In this document: one piece after another, positions 31,736-42,500 of the stretch | Layout: each line of letters starts with the position of its first letter | How positions within the stretch are numbered: position 1 is the stretch's first letter | Assembly (NCBI GenBank): GCA_949317995.1 | Contig: OX439037.1 | Location: 19,766,324 to 19,830,323 of the forward strand | From: Acholoe squamosa | Taxonomy: Eukaryota > Annelida > Polychaeta > Phyllodocida > Polynoidae | Direction: 5' to 3' | DNA length: 64,000 nucleotides | The notes under the pieces: model-generated | The model's input: the letters and a program-made list of their open reading frames with translations, nothing else | What the model was told of the DNA's origin: nothing | Databases searched by the model: none | Translations under genes and position numbers: made by a program

Positions 31736-33541
31736 TTGTATATAGCACATTGAACATAGCTGTTACTGAGAGCCTCAGGCTTAGCCTGTGACCTTAACCA
31801 CTTTTCATTTGATGTTGTCAGGTAGTGATTATCATGCAGGTGATCAATAGGTGGAAATTCACGAACTGATGTCTACTAGCGAATAATCATACTCATATCA
31901 ATGGCTACAATGACATTAATCTTTGGTGCAGCAACCGTCACCTATTACTGTTATTCTAGGGATTTAGATTTTCCAGGAAGAGGACATATTGGATTTCTGA
32001 TTACAAATTATGCCGTTATAAGGTGTCAGGGATGGCACCTAGATGTCAAATATCGGCGAGACGTGTTTCATATTACACATCATGAAAGCCAGAGTTTGAA
32101 ACAAAATGTCTTTTATTTTGACATTGTATCTGTGCACTGCCAACTCTTGAAACTGAACTGAGTTTCAACTGAGCTCATGGGACACTGCTGCTGTTTACGA
32201 AGTATTCAGTGTTATCTATTCTTAAGTACAGGTAGGCTGAGTCCGATTAAATGCAGACATTCAAGGGTGATTAATTGTAACAAATTGTAAAAATCACTGG
32301 AATTTGATAAAATCATGAAAATACTATAATTATATTGGATTACTAATCAAAAACATTTCGGGCAGCAGGGGCAGCCTTTTCATGGGCATACAGCTTCTCT
32401 ATATCCCACTCATTGTGTTTTGTTTTATTCTACCTATAACAACAACAGCAAACTTTTCTTTTTTCACAAATAAAACTACTGGTGTGCTGATTGTCATCTA
32501 TCGACGCCATCTACTTTTTTTGTAGACCATGTAGGAATGTAAGTTTTTGAGCAAGATTAAATTCATTGTCTTTCTTAATCTGTCCCGATCACTTTGGTTT
32601 TTTTTTGCATTTTTAAAATCAACTGAAAAATAGTGGGGGGTGTCTGGCACTAAAATGGAATAGGCCTACTTTGAGCATGCCGTACAATGTCACGCCCGTG
32701 GGCATATGAGTTTTAGTGCTGTAGATATTATACATCATCCATGTGCTTTTGGTAGAATAAAATCAAATGAGCAATTAGTAGTTCAAGAAGTAAAATACAC
32801 ATTCCTTGACTATTGCTGCAACATGGTTATAATACTCTATATGTAATGCATATGTAGACTGTATACGACATGTATACATACAATTAAACATCGACACTTT
32901 ATGAGTGAATTGCTTTTGATCCTCCAAATTGGATATTATTTATACAAAAGGTGGTGTTCTACTGTATGCCCTATGTCGAATGTTACACACTCAACCAGTA
33001 AGATTTCCCATCACACATATAGTCCAACACCTTACAAAGCCTCTCATACATAATCACAAACCATTTGAAGATGTCCCAGCTCCAATCATTCCTTTGTTAC
33101 TGTGAGGCAATGAAGCAGTGACAGCTCATAGAAAGGTGTTTAGAACCTAAATCCAATTCTAAACACATTCTTCTCACCTCAGATGGGGGGGGGGGTCAAA
33201 ATAATTTCACCTGTTTTCAGTGGAAAACCCCGTGCGTTACTAGTGGTTAAAAGGGCATGTTTCTGGTCCTCATGGGGGGGGGGGGTCAAAAATTTTTTCT
33301 ACACTTGAGAGGGGGTGGGTCGAAATGTTTTTTCGCGCGTCTGCACACAAACCCACCAGCCCACCCCTGTTGTTAAAAAATGATTACTCCCTTATTTGTG
33401 TGTCCAGATACACCTCCTTACTGTTTAGACATAGCCTACTTATTCTTATAAATGTCATGTCTAGACATAGATATGGACTGATATCCATCAAAATTTGTTT
33501 TATCTTATGGACGTTTGGTATAGTGTCCATGTTGATTATAT

Positions 33542-33958
33542 TGTAGTGGTTCGTCTCGTTAAGTTAGATTAAATCATAACGAAGAGAGAGAAAAGTTTCC
33601 GGGTAGGCAACCGAGCTTTTATTTCAAAGTTGCGTTACATACGATCACAGCCTCAGAGGACTACATGCTGCTAGTGCATTCGGTTACCCTTTCGGGTAAC
33701 AACCTGGTTGAGCAGTGGGTAAACCACTACTGAGGAACCTAGGGCTAGGACCAGCCTTATATAGGGGAAAAGCCCGCGAAACTCAGACCGGCCACGTGAC
33801 GTGTGGCGGACGAGTGGTAGGCCCCCTGGTGTAGTGGATACGAACCCAGAGGCAGGTGCTGCCACCTGCCATCCGGATTCCCCCACCACACCCGAAGGAC
33901 CTAGGTCTGAGTCTCACGGGTGCATGAACGTTAAAGTGTAAAATACCATACCCCTACA
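33542..33958 (-). repeat. 3' LTR of element 2
   Basis: 417 bp. On the minus strand it carries TATATAA (33757-33763), a downstream hairpin GTTACCC/GGGTAAC (33679-33701) and AATAAA (33618-33623), in the order expected for U3-R-U5. It is identical to the 5' LTR apart from two positions near 33625. Confidence 0.93.
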
Positions 33959-33969
33959 CTGCCCCCCTT
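33959..33969 (-). promoter_or_regulatory. Polypurine tract of element 2
   Basis: On the minus strand AAGGGGGGCAG ends directly at the 3' LTR; it primes plus-strand DNA synthesis. Confidence 0.7.
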
Positions 33970-35352
33970 AGACAATAACTTGGGGGTAATTAAACCGCAG
34001 TGTATTAATAACCTAGTAAGTGATTGTTTACAATACTAAAAAGGGGTATTAATTACACTTGCTCGATGTGAAATAGGCTATAGTATAAGACTATCCTATT
34101 TCTGAAAAATTATACAATAATAGCATCGAGTGTCGTTCATGTTATTTCCATCACTAGCTTATAACAACCATAAATGATAAATATACAATTATCACAGATT
34201 TATAGTAACGTTTTGACAACAGTAGGGTCCTGAAAAGGACCGGTGGTTGTTAACAATGATCGTATTATGGTTATTGAACCCGGAAAAAAAATTTTCGACT
34301 TTTTAAATTAACAGCTCTGTCTACTTTACAGAGTGAATTAAATATTAATGATCAGATATGGACAATTAATCTGATACTATATGAACACAATTAGGTATTA
34401 ACCTGAGTAATACAATACTAAGTTTAGAGAAATCCGTTGGACCTTCTCTTATTTTATAGAAAAATATTTATACTTTTGAGACGCAGCTCAGTTTATACCT
34501 TAGTGTTTTATATTTACAAGTTACAGAAGAATTATAGTCTCTTAATATATTGAGACCAGGAATGACCTATATAGACAGTTATAGGTCTAGGATTACCTTA
34601 AATAACTTTTAGGATTCGCAGATCCAGTATATTTATAGGTACCCTTATATAATAATATATCTTTATAAAAGATATTATATAGTTATAAATACAATTTTAC
34701 ACACAATATAATAATATCAACAAAGTTACTTGTTTTCATGATTGGAGGATGTAACAGGAGTCGGATGCTGCTGATGGCTTGGTATGGGCGAGCTGAACCC
34801 TGATGCCTGAAGTGCTATAGTAAAACTTGTTGGTGGGTGTAGCTAAACCCTGATGCCTGTAGTGCTAGCTAACTGGAGGTTATAGTAGATCCAGTTGTAG
34901 ACTGTTGATGGATTCTATGGGCGTAGCTAAACCCTGATGCCTGTAGTGCTAGCTAACTGGAGGTAATAGTAGATCCAGTTGTAGACTGTTGATGGACTCT
35001 ATGGGCGTAGCTAAACCCTGATGCCTGTAGTGCTAGCTCACAAATAGTAGTGGTGTAGTAGTAAATCCGGTTTGTAGTTCAAAAGTCCATATTAGTGTAA
35101 ATTGTCCATGATTTTATAATAGGCACAGTCATTACATTATGGCACAGTACAATTATGGTGTTTACAGCATTCGTACTCCTCCTCCAGAGTGACTTGTTTG
35201 TTTTCTCCTTCTGTTTTCAGTTTCCGGATTAGGGTACAGGTTGGTACCCGAATCAATACGGGTTGGATAAAAAAATGGTTTCTTATCCAACAATGCATGG
35301 GTAATAGAACCCCGGGACACACAATTATGTCCGATCTTCATGCAACAGTTTT
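33970..35352 (-). other. Element 2 3' untranslated region
   Basis: AT-rich 1.4 kb between the third ORF and the polypurine tract. It contains an 84-bp tandem repeat (34835-35040). No other coding frame is supported. Confidence 0.6.
34780..35040. repeat. 84-bp tandem repeat in element 2 3' region
   Basis: Units start at 34835, 34919 and 35003 (gggcgtagctaaaccctgat), with a partial diverged unit at ~34787. The first two full units differ by only a few bases. The third is cut after ~37 bp. Confidence 0.85.
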
Positions 35353-38300
35353 TTACTGTTCCATGTTCTCCTCGGGTGGCTGGTTTGGACCCGGTTGTTG
35401 AGCCAGTGGCTGAACAGGGGGGTTCACACCAGTTCCATCCGTAGGTGCCAATGCGGGGACAGCAGGTGTAAGTTTCACCTTTTGGCGTGCTTCGAACAGC
35501 TTCAAAGCATGCTCAGGTGTACCGTCCCAGTTATCCATGATAACTCCGAAGACCTTGAAGAACTTTTGCTGGTTCTTCATGTTCGTTGCTCGTTCTAGGT
35601 CGAGCATCTGAGAAGCTGTTTCCTTCTCGGATAGGGCCTCCTGCCGCAGATTAGCAGCTTCCTGCTTATCTTTGGCAACATCCGCTTTGATCTGAGTCGA
35701 GATTCGGTTGATCTCTGACTTCTGGATCGCGTCAATACACTGGAGAGTGCTCGACACGGTCCGACGATACATGTCCAGGTGGAGGTTTTCCAGATGGTGC
35801 TGTAGCGTCTCAAATTGTTTGCTCTGGATATTGCAAGACAATTTGTCCTCCTTCTTGAAGAAGGTCTCCACTGTCTGGATCAGCTTAGGCCGATGAACCA
35901 CAGCACCAGGTGGGGGTACCTGACCCTGAGGCTTCGGCTGTGCTCCAGACCCACTCGCAGTGACAGCTACCTGCGTGTGCGAAGAAGCAACCGCAGTAGT
36001 AACCGCACTAGCAGTGGTCGAAGAAGGGCCTTGAGTTGGTAATCCCTGAACCAGGGGCAACCGTGACAATTCCCTTCTAAGGTCTTTGGCCGTCAACAAT
36101 GGTGCGGGTGGACGTTGTCTCACCACAGCACTCATTGTAGGTCGGGGAGCTTGACCTCCTACTGTCGGCAGTTCCTGCTTGACCCTCCCGTACTGATCAA
36201 AGATTTGCATCTCTGGTCCGGGTGGGCCCATAGCAGGGTACTGCTTCGGGTCTTTGACATTCAAAGGCGCGTGTTTCCGGGCGGACTGGCCACTCGGTCC
36301 ACTGACACCAAAGAATGTCGGGTTCTGTGCACCTAGTGGAGTTGGTGCTCGCCCATAATGGGAAGGAGTTCCAGTAGGAGATGGAAGATGTGGCTTCTTC
36401 CTTCCCCCATTTGTCTGTCTCTCCAGCGCCTCCAGTGGTGACCTGGCTCGGCTTGGAGATTCAGACGCCTGTCTCTTCCTATCTGCTACAGAGGGTCCCT
36501 GGCGGTAATCCCTGCGGCTTCGGACCTGTTCTCCGGATGGAGTTACATAAGCCCCACCACGACGGCGGGCCTTGTTGCTTCTCCATTCGTTTAACAGATC
36601 GTACTCCTCCTGAGCGTACTCTAGTTTGCCGGACCCAGGAGTCTGGGCAAACCGAGCCTTTAGTTTCTGGTTAGTACCAGGAACCGTAGGCGCAAACTGC
36701 TTCGTACTCGGTGTGAGGGAAGCCAACTTCTCTGCATTGAGGCCCCTAAGGTTGCCATAGAGTTCGGAGTGAATTTTCATCACCCGATCTATGGCTGCCT
36801 CCAGGCCCTCTCCATGCGAAGTCACATAGTGCCGGACCATGTCTCCGCGTCGGGGGGTGACACATCCTGTGCATTTAGCACATTTCTTGCCAACCTCTCG
36901 GTCGCAGACATATTCCGGCCTCTGGTGCATATGAACCTCCACGAGATGACGAAGGAACGCGTCTTTCTCGATGAAGAATTCAACCTCACCCTCACTTTGA
37001 GTACAACGTTGGAAGGGACAATCCTTACGATCCTCCCCGTAGTACTCATCTAGAGCAAACTTGAGCTTGCCCTTCTGGTCATAATTGTACAGACCATTGG
37101 GCGAATTCTTAACGAATTCCCAATAGATCCAGTACATATTGGCCGGCTTTCTATCAGAGAGCTTCTTGCGAAGCCACTCCTCCATATCTTCCTGCCTCTC
37201 ACAGGTGATCCGAGGGGGCAGTCTCCATACGGATTTACTCCCCTTCAGGTGTCCCCTGTGTAGAGGAATGAAGTCGGCAAAGTTGCTATTGGCGTTAGCC
37301 CAGATAGCAGCCTCTTGCTCGTCAGTCGGAGTGACATCCACAACTGGGTCAACCGGCTCCTCTCCCTCCGGGTCGGATGGTACATCCACAGGTTGCACAA
37401 CGGGTTGTTGACCCGCGAGGACCTGGGCTGCAGCATCTTGAGCATCTCCACTCAAATCGGCCATTACGTCGTGTAGCTTGACGATTGGCACACCGAGCTC
37501 AACTTTTACGGTTGGGACAGCCGGTTCAGCTTCTGTATTATCAGCTTGAACGTCTACCTCGATAGGTTCAGGTTTGCGTTGGTCAACCTTCTTCTTATTC
37601 CTCCTGCGGGATCTGCCGTTAGTAGAAGTGCCAGGCTCGGATGCGTCCGTCTCATTGCCGGAGACATCCGAAGCCTTAGCGCCCTTCTTATTGGCCGAGC
37701 GTGGAGACACCCGACGGGTTCGGGTACTGTCGTCCACACTCGTGCTGGTAGAGGGTTCGGTTCCTGACCGCTTCCCTTTACCCTTACCTTTGGTGGGGGT
37801 TGTTTTACCCTTTCCACCAGCTGCTTTCTCCTTTACTTGCTCAGTCTTCGTAGGGGTAGACTGAGCAGTTTTAAGGGAAACATCTGCATCAGGTAGGGCC
37901 TTCTCAGGTACTACTGCTGCGCCTCCCAAGGTAGGAGCTTCAGCAGGAGACATGAGACGGTCCATCCGATCGGCCATCTTGGCTGTTACTTGCACGGGTG
38001 CGGGTCCGGGTACTAACTCCGGATGCGCCAGTGCATACTGTCTCTCCAATAGACGTACTACGAGGTCTTGTATTACCCCGAGTCTGTCTAGTGGAGACAC
38101 ACCAATACGGGCCTCTTCTGCCTCAATGGTTTGAGACGTAATAGGGACCCCTGGACAGTAATCCACAACAGCGTTACCTGCTGCTTCATACTCATCCGCT
38201 GTGCTTAACAGTAGGATCTGGTCTCTGTCTATGTATCTAGAGACCTCATCTGCCTTGACACCGGTGTAACCCGTTTTGTCAGACACATAGGAAGGCCTAT

Positions 38301-39030
38301 AAGAGGTATTCCTTCGGAAAGCCATTTCTGCGTCCCAGACGGCTTTACGAAACCATAAGTGGACTACCAATCCTTTGGCCATCTGATGGTAATCCATCAA
38401 CCAGGACTCCGGAAAGGTATTAGCCCACTGCGGATGAGCACATTCCCAGATTGCGTTGACAACACGCTCGTCAACCTCTCTGGGCGTCCCATAACAGGTG
38501 GGTATCAGCATTTCCTCGGAAATTGCTAACATCCGTCCGTCATATGGACCGGCTACATCATGCCATTCGGGACTGTCTGGGAAGGGCAGCTCTAGGTGCA
38601 TTGGCCTGTCAACCGGAGAAGCAGGTCCCAAAGCACCGAATGAGGTACTCCCACCAAGACGGGGCGGCAGTTGAGGGGGAGGTGGCATCAGAGCCCTGTC
38701 AAGAGACTGGGCTCCTGCCGGTTCTCCACTCAAACCTTCGGATGGAGGGGCTACATAAGGCTCACCTACATCAATTTGTTGTTGAACGCCTCGGCGTTCA
38801 GGACTAACTTGTCTGGAGTTGTCGGATGCGTCGTAGAACGATTCTACGTCGCTATCGTCTACTCCAGAGAAGTACTGATCAACATTCATTTGTTGATCCA
38901 TTTGATCACAATCAGCATCGTATTGCTGATCGTCGTATGTATAAGTGGGACTCTTGGGAGAACCACTTCCATACTCTGGCGGGGTGCTGGCACCGGCACC
39001 GCCGCCAAGACGGACGGCCTCTTCTGCCAT
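35353..39030 (-). CDS. Element 2 third ORF: zinc-finger, coiled-coil protein of unknown role
   Basis: About 1225 codons from the first ATG (39030; the frame is open to ~39117 without ATG). Counting from the TTG codon at 39066, residues 1-400 are acidic and Pro-rich, 410-520 are Lys/Ser-rich with nuclear-signal-like clusters (SRRRNKKK), and ~600-680 look folded (WIYWEFVKNSPNGLYNYD). Residues 683-714 form CPFQRC…HLVEVH (C-x4-C-x18-H-x4-H), and 729-751 form CAKC…HYVTSH (C-x2-C-x13-H-x4-H). Basic Ser/Pro/Gln-rich sequence follows, then a coiled coil (~1070-1180). There is no signal peptide or membrane helix, so it is not an env. It is more GC-rich than pol and lies after pol, so it likely needs a spliced or separately started mRNA. 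Possible roles are nucleic-acid binding, targeting or host-gene capture. Confidence 0.75.
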   Translation of the reverse strand: MAEEAVRLGGGAGASTPPEYGSGSPKSPTYTYDDQQYDADCDQMDQQMNVDQYFSGVDDSDVESFYDASDNSRQVSPERRGVQQQIDVGEPYVAPPSEGLSGEPAGAQSLDRALMPPPPQLPPRLGGSTSFGALGPASPVDRPMHLELPFPDSPEWHDVAGPYDGRMLAISEEMLIPTCYGTPREVDERVVNAIWECAHPQWANTFPESWLMDYHQMAKGLVVHLWFRKAVWDAEMAFRRNTSYRPSYVSDKTGYTGVKADEVSRYIDRDQILLLSTADEYEAAGNAVVDYCPGVPITSQTIEAEEARIGVSPLDRLGVIQDLVVRLLERQYALAHPELVPGPAPVQVTAKMADRMDRLMSPAEAPTLGGAAVVPEKALPDADVSLKTAQSTPTKTEQVKEKAAGGKGKTTPTKGKGKGKRSGTEPSTSTSVDDSTRTRRVSPRSANKKGAKASDVSGNETDASEPGTSTNGRSRRRNKKKVDQRKPEPIEVDVQADNTEAEPAVPTVKVELGVPIVKLHDVMADLSGDAQDAAAQVLAGQQPVVQPVDVPSDPEGEEPVDPVVDVTPTDEQEAAIWANANSNFADFIPLHRGHLKGSKSVWRLPPRITCERQEDMEEWLRKKLSDRKPANMYWIYWEFVKNSPNGLYNYDQKGKLKFALDEYYGEDRKDCPFQRCTQSEGEVEFFIEKDAFLRHLVEVHMHQRPEYVCDREVGKKCAKCTGCVTPRRGDMVRHYVTSHGEGLEAAIDRVMKIHSELYGNLRGLNAEKLASLTPSTKQFAPTVPGTNQKLKARFAQTPGSGKLEYAQEEYDLLNEWRSNKARRRGGAYVTPSGEQVRSRRDYRQGPSVADRKRQASESPSRARSPLEALERQTNGGRKKPHLPSPTGTPSHYGRAPTPLGAQNPTFFGVSGPSGQSARKHAPLNVKDPKQYPAMGPPGPEMQIFDQYGRVKQELPTVGGQAPRPTMSAVVRQRPPAPLLTAKDLRRELSRLPLVQGLPTQGPSSTTASAVTTAVASSHTQVAVTASGSGAQPKPQGQVPPPGAVVHRPKLIQTVETFFKKEDKLSCNIQSKQFETLQHHLENLHLDMYRRTVSSTLQCIDAIQKSEINRISTQIKADVAKDKQEAANLRQEALSEKETASQMLDLERATNMKNQQKFFKVFGVIMDNWDGTPEHALKLFEARQKVKLTPAVPALAPTDGTGVNPPVQPLAQQPGPNQPPEENMEQ

Positions 39031-39066
39031 CGACAGAAGTGGCTGTTCGGGGATAAAATATCCCAA

Positions 39067-39565
39067 TCCACCGGATAAGCAGTGAGTACTGCTTACCCAG
39101 TGAAAGGCGGGTGCCTTTTAACGAGGGCACACCTCGGAATATGGCTGTCACGGGCTATCAGACTCCAACAAGAGTAAGACCACCCTCGGCCACGTCTTCT
39201 TCCTTCGCAGGAATAAGACAATATGGCGGGATACTCGAACTTGAATCGCTGCGCATGATCAAACCGGCGCCTCACGTGACCATTCGAAAATGGGTCAACA
39301 ACTTTCCCGCGCGCCCTTACATAAAAACAATACAATACCCGATCGGTCGTCCGTCCGTACTCAGGGTTCGACTATGACAATTCGCTAGGTATTCTGGAGT
39401 TTATGGATAGCATAAGCATATCCACCGGATTATCCGTCCAAAACCATGGGTTCATTGTCATAGGACCTTTTCCAGAGACTCTTGACCGGCTCAAATATAC
39501 ATTGAACTAGGTTACAACATATAACAGTACACAGTACAGGACAACACACTCGTTGTGTTAACAGG
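39067..39565 (-). promoter_or_regulatory. pol-ORF3 spacer with promoter-like motifs
   Basis: The ~500-bp spacer is partly CpG-rich. Reading the minus strand it holds CACGTG (E-box), ATGCGCA (NRF-1 half site) and CCCGCCATATT (YY1-type in reverse) within ~110 bp, upstream of the third ORF. This may be an internal promoter or simply contain a splice acceptor. Only the motifs are seen. Confidence 0.3.
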
Positions 39566-42500
39566 CTAGGTTACGGCAGTCTGTAGCAACCTTGGACTGC
39601 GTCTAAGAGGTTTTGAGGCCTCTTTTATTGACCTGGTATCCATAAGAGCCTTTTCCAAGGTCTTCTTAGCCTTAGAAGGACCTTTCCTCTTATTTTTACC
39701 TGCGCCTGCCGAGACTTTTTGTATCTTCCCCTGCTTTCCGGATGTTACGACAGGGGGCACCACCCTCTTCGGGTCTGCAACCTTCCGTGGCCGCCCGGGT
39801 CCTCGCTTTCGGGTCGGTACCACTTCGAGTTGCTTAACACGACTCTGTTCCATTACTTCCAATAGACCATCGCCGTACATTTCGGTGGAGGTATCCCTCC
39901 CCCTCCATGGGCGTAGTCTCGCTACATTTGACTTGTAACATTTACCAAGCTGTGATTTAATAATCACTGTGCAATCACTAATAACCTGAGTTATAGTGAA
40001 AGGTCCATCCCAATTACTGGCTAATTTCAGGTTAGCTAGAGGTTGGTGTAGACGCAGTACTCTATCCCCTAGATTAAAAAATCTAGCTTTTAGACCTGTG
40101 TCATAGCCAACTTTCTGCCAACGCGCAGTTTTCTGCAACTCGTCTCTAACCCTCTCATAGGCTTGTTTGAAATTATCCCGTAGGGATTCTACAAACATCA
40201 CCTGGCAAGGGGCTTCCGGATTCATTCTTATTACGCCGAACACCAAATCGGCTGGCATAATCAAATCCTCTCCAAAAACGAGGAGATTAGGAGAACAGTT
40301 TGTGCTCGAATGCACAGTGCCATTATAGGCATGTACCACGAATTCACATTGTTCATCCCAATCATCCATCTGCTCATTTACCAGAGACTTCAATACTTGG
40401 ATCAAAGTCCTATTGAATCTCTCTACTTGTCCATCGCTCTGTGGTCTATAGGGATTAGTTCTTGTCTTGCAGATCGCCAGACAATTACACATCTCCTGCC
40501 ACAGACTAGACTCAAATTCTCTGCCTTGGTCACTATGTAACATGAGTGGGACACCTAGGTGCAGCACCCACCCTTTTACAAAGGCCATAGCACAAGTAAC
40601 AGCCTTATGATCCGGTAAAGGAAACACTCGGGTGTACTTGGTATAATAATCAGACACGACCATCATACACGTGTTGCCACTAGGAGTGGGGGGAATCCCA
40701 CTAATAATGTCAACAGCTATTCTAGCAAACCTTACACCAAACAGTTCCTGGGATAATGGCAGCTTGCCTAACCCGGGTCCTGGTTTGTTCTTACAGCACT
40801 CGGGACAGGTCTCCACCCATCGGGTGAGATCTGTACTCATGCCGGGCCAATAGTATCGTCTGGTCAGACGTTCTAGAGACCGTTTCTTTCCAAAGTGTCC
40901 ACTAGTTCTATGTCCATGACAGAAATACATAATATCTCGTCGCATAGCACTAGGTATGACAACTTGCAAGGTTTTGTTCCTATTAGAATGGTTCTTCCAT
41001 CGAAACAGAATACCATCCCGGACTTTTAGCTCGGCCCATTGAGCTAAGAATCGTCTCATCTCTCTGTTCTCCAATGACACTACGGGTCTTGGGGGACAGA
41101 TACCCTGATTAAGGAATTTAATCAAACGTGATGTGACTGCATCAGACTTCTGGAACTGCCTGATGGTCTCCAAGGACCAATTCAAGACATGTTCCGGATG
41201 GGTTTCGAATGGAACTCGAACCCCTGCCAACACAGCATTGTGTGCTCCACAATCAGTGCACTCAGCATTTGCACATTTCCTCACTGGGATTCTAGACAAA
41301 GCATCTGCATTCAAATGCTTTGCCCCGGCTCGGTGTTCAATCTGGCTGTGATTTAGACCGAATTCGGATAGGTGCGCTAACCAGCGACCTATCATCCCCT
41401 CTGCATCTTTGAAGTTCAATAACCATCTGAGGGAAGAGTGATCAGTCCGTAGAGTGAAATCACTCCCCCACAAAAAGTGCTTGAACTTCTTCGTATAGAC
41501 CACCACAGCCAACAACTCACGTTTAGTGGTACAATAGTTTCTTTGAGATTTACTCAACGTGTTACTAGCGAAGGCTATAGGAACTTCGACCCCATCCTGG
41601 ACCTGAGAAAGGGCGGCTCCTATGCTTTCATTACTAGCATCAGTATCTAGAATGAAATGATCATTCTCCGTGGGGTATCTCAACACAGGTGTGATAGCAA
41701 ACAAATCCTTTATTTTCATAAAGGCCTCGTCTTGCTCGGGTCCCCAAGGGAATCGTTCCTTTCTGATCCCGGGTGTCCAGTGGGACAAACTCTGGATAGG
41801 AAAGGCAACCCTTGAATATCCTGGGATAAAATCCCGGTAGTAGGAACAGAATCCGAGGAAGGACCTAACTTCTTTCGCATTCGTGGGTGCTTGCCAATTT
41901 GACACGGCATCCAGTTTCTCCGGATCGGCTTTAATCCCTTCATTCGAGATTATTCGCCCCAAGTAATTAATAGATCTTTTGAAAAGATCGCACTTCTTGG
42001 GTTTCAGCTTCAAACCATTAGTTATGATCCTTTCCAGGACCATACCTAAATTTTCCAAGCATTCTTCGTATGTCTTTCCAAAGACAATCACATCGTCTAG
42101 ATAGACGAGACATTTCTTCCATAAAAGGTCACTTAATAAAGTTTCCATCATGGCTTCAAATGTCGCCGGTGCATTGCACAATCCAAACGGCATCACATTA
42201 TACTGGAATAATCCAATATGACTGGAAAAGGCCGTCTTCTCCATATCTTTCGGATGCATACCCACTTGCCAGTACCCGGATTGTAAGTCTAGAGAGCAAT
42301 ACCATTGCTTACCTCCAAGGGAGTCTATAGTCTCATCGATCCGTGGTAAGGGATATGAATTCTTCTTGGTCATACCATTCAATTTCCGGTAATCTATGCA
42401 GAAACGGATGCTACCATCTTTCTTGGTCACCATGCACACAGGGCTAGACCAAGGACTGGTTGATGGAATTATTACATCCTGTTCAAGCATTTTAGCTATC

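Larger units (their letters stand above)
25906..33541. other. Stretch between the two LTR elements, no gene recognised
   Basis: AT-rich DNA without an ORF of coding character. It holds a TA microsatellite (29617-29670), a 28-bp duplication near 31120-31175, a 46-bp minisatellite (31362-31735) and G-runs of 11-13 at ~33185 and ~33276. A short motif field with gacgacttaggtggtc and its partial inversions lies near 28690-28910. A fragment at ~33140-33170 (gtgtttagaacctaaatcc) resembles the transposon-end motif seen near 50.6 and 51.7 kb. Confidence 0.45.

Noticed and set aside
33510-33541. A-box-like tggtatagtgtcc beside element 2, as a second tRNA-type target
   Set aside because: No box B or T-run at a proper distance on either side of the insertion; treated as chance.
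33671-33889. 72-residue ORF in the LTR of element 2 (also 46713-46931)
   Set aside because: It spans U3 promoter and hairpin sequence and shows no domain; duplicated only through LTR identity.
33830-33900. tRNA-like segment in U3 of element 2 (tggtgtagtgg and ggattccccc)
   Set aside because: Boxes are imperfect, an unrelated hairpin (gcaggtg/cacctgc) lies between them, and no cloverleaf can be drawn.
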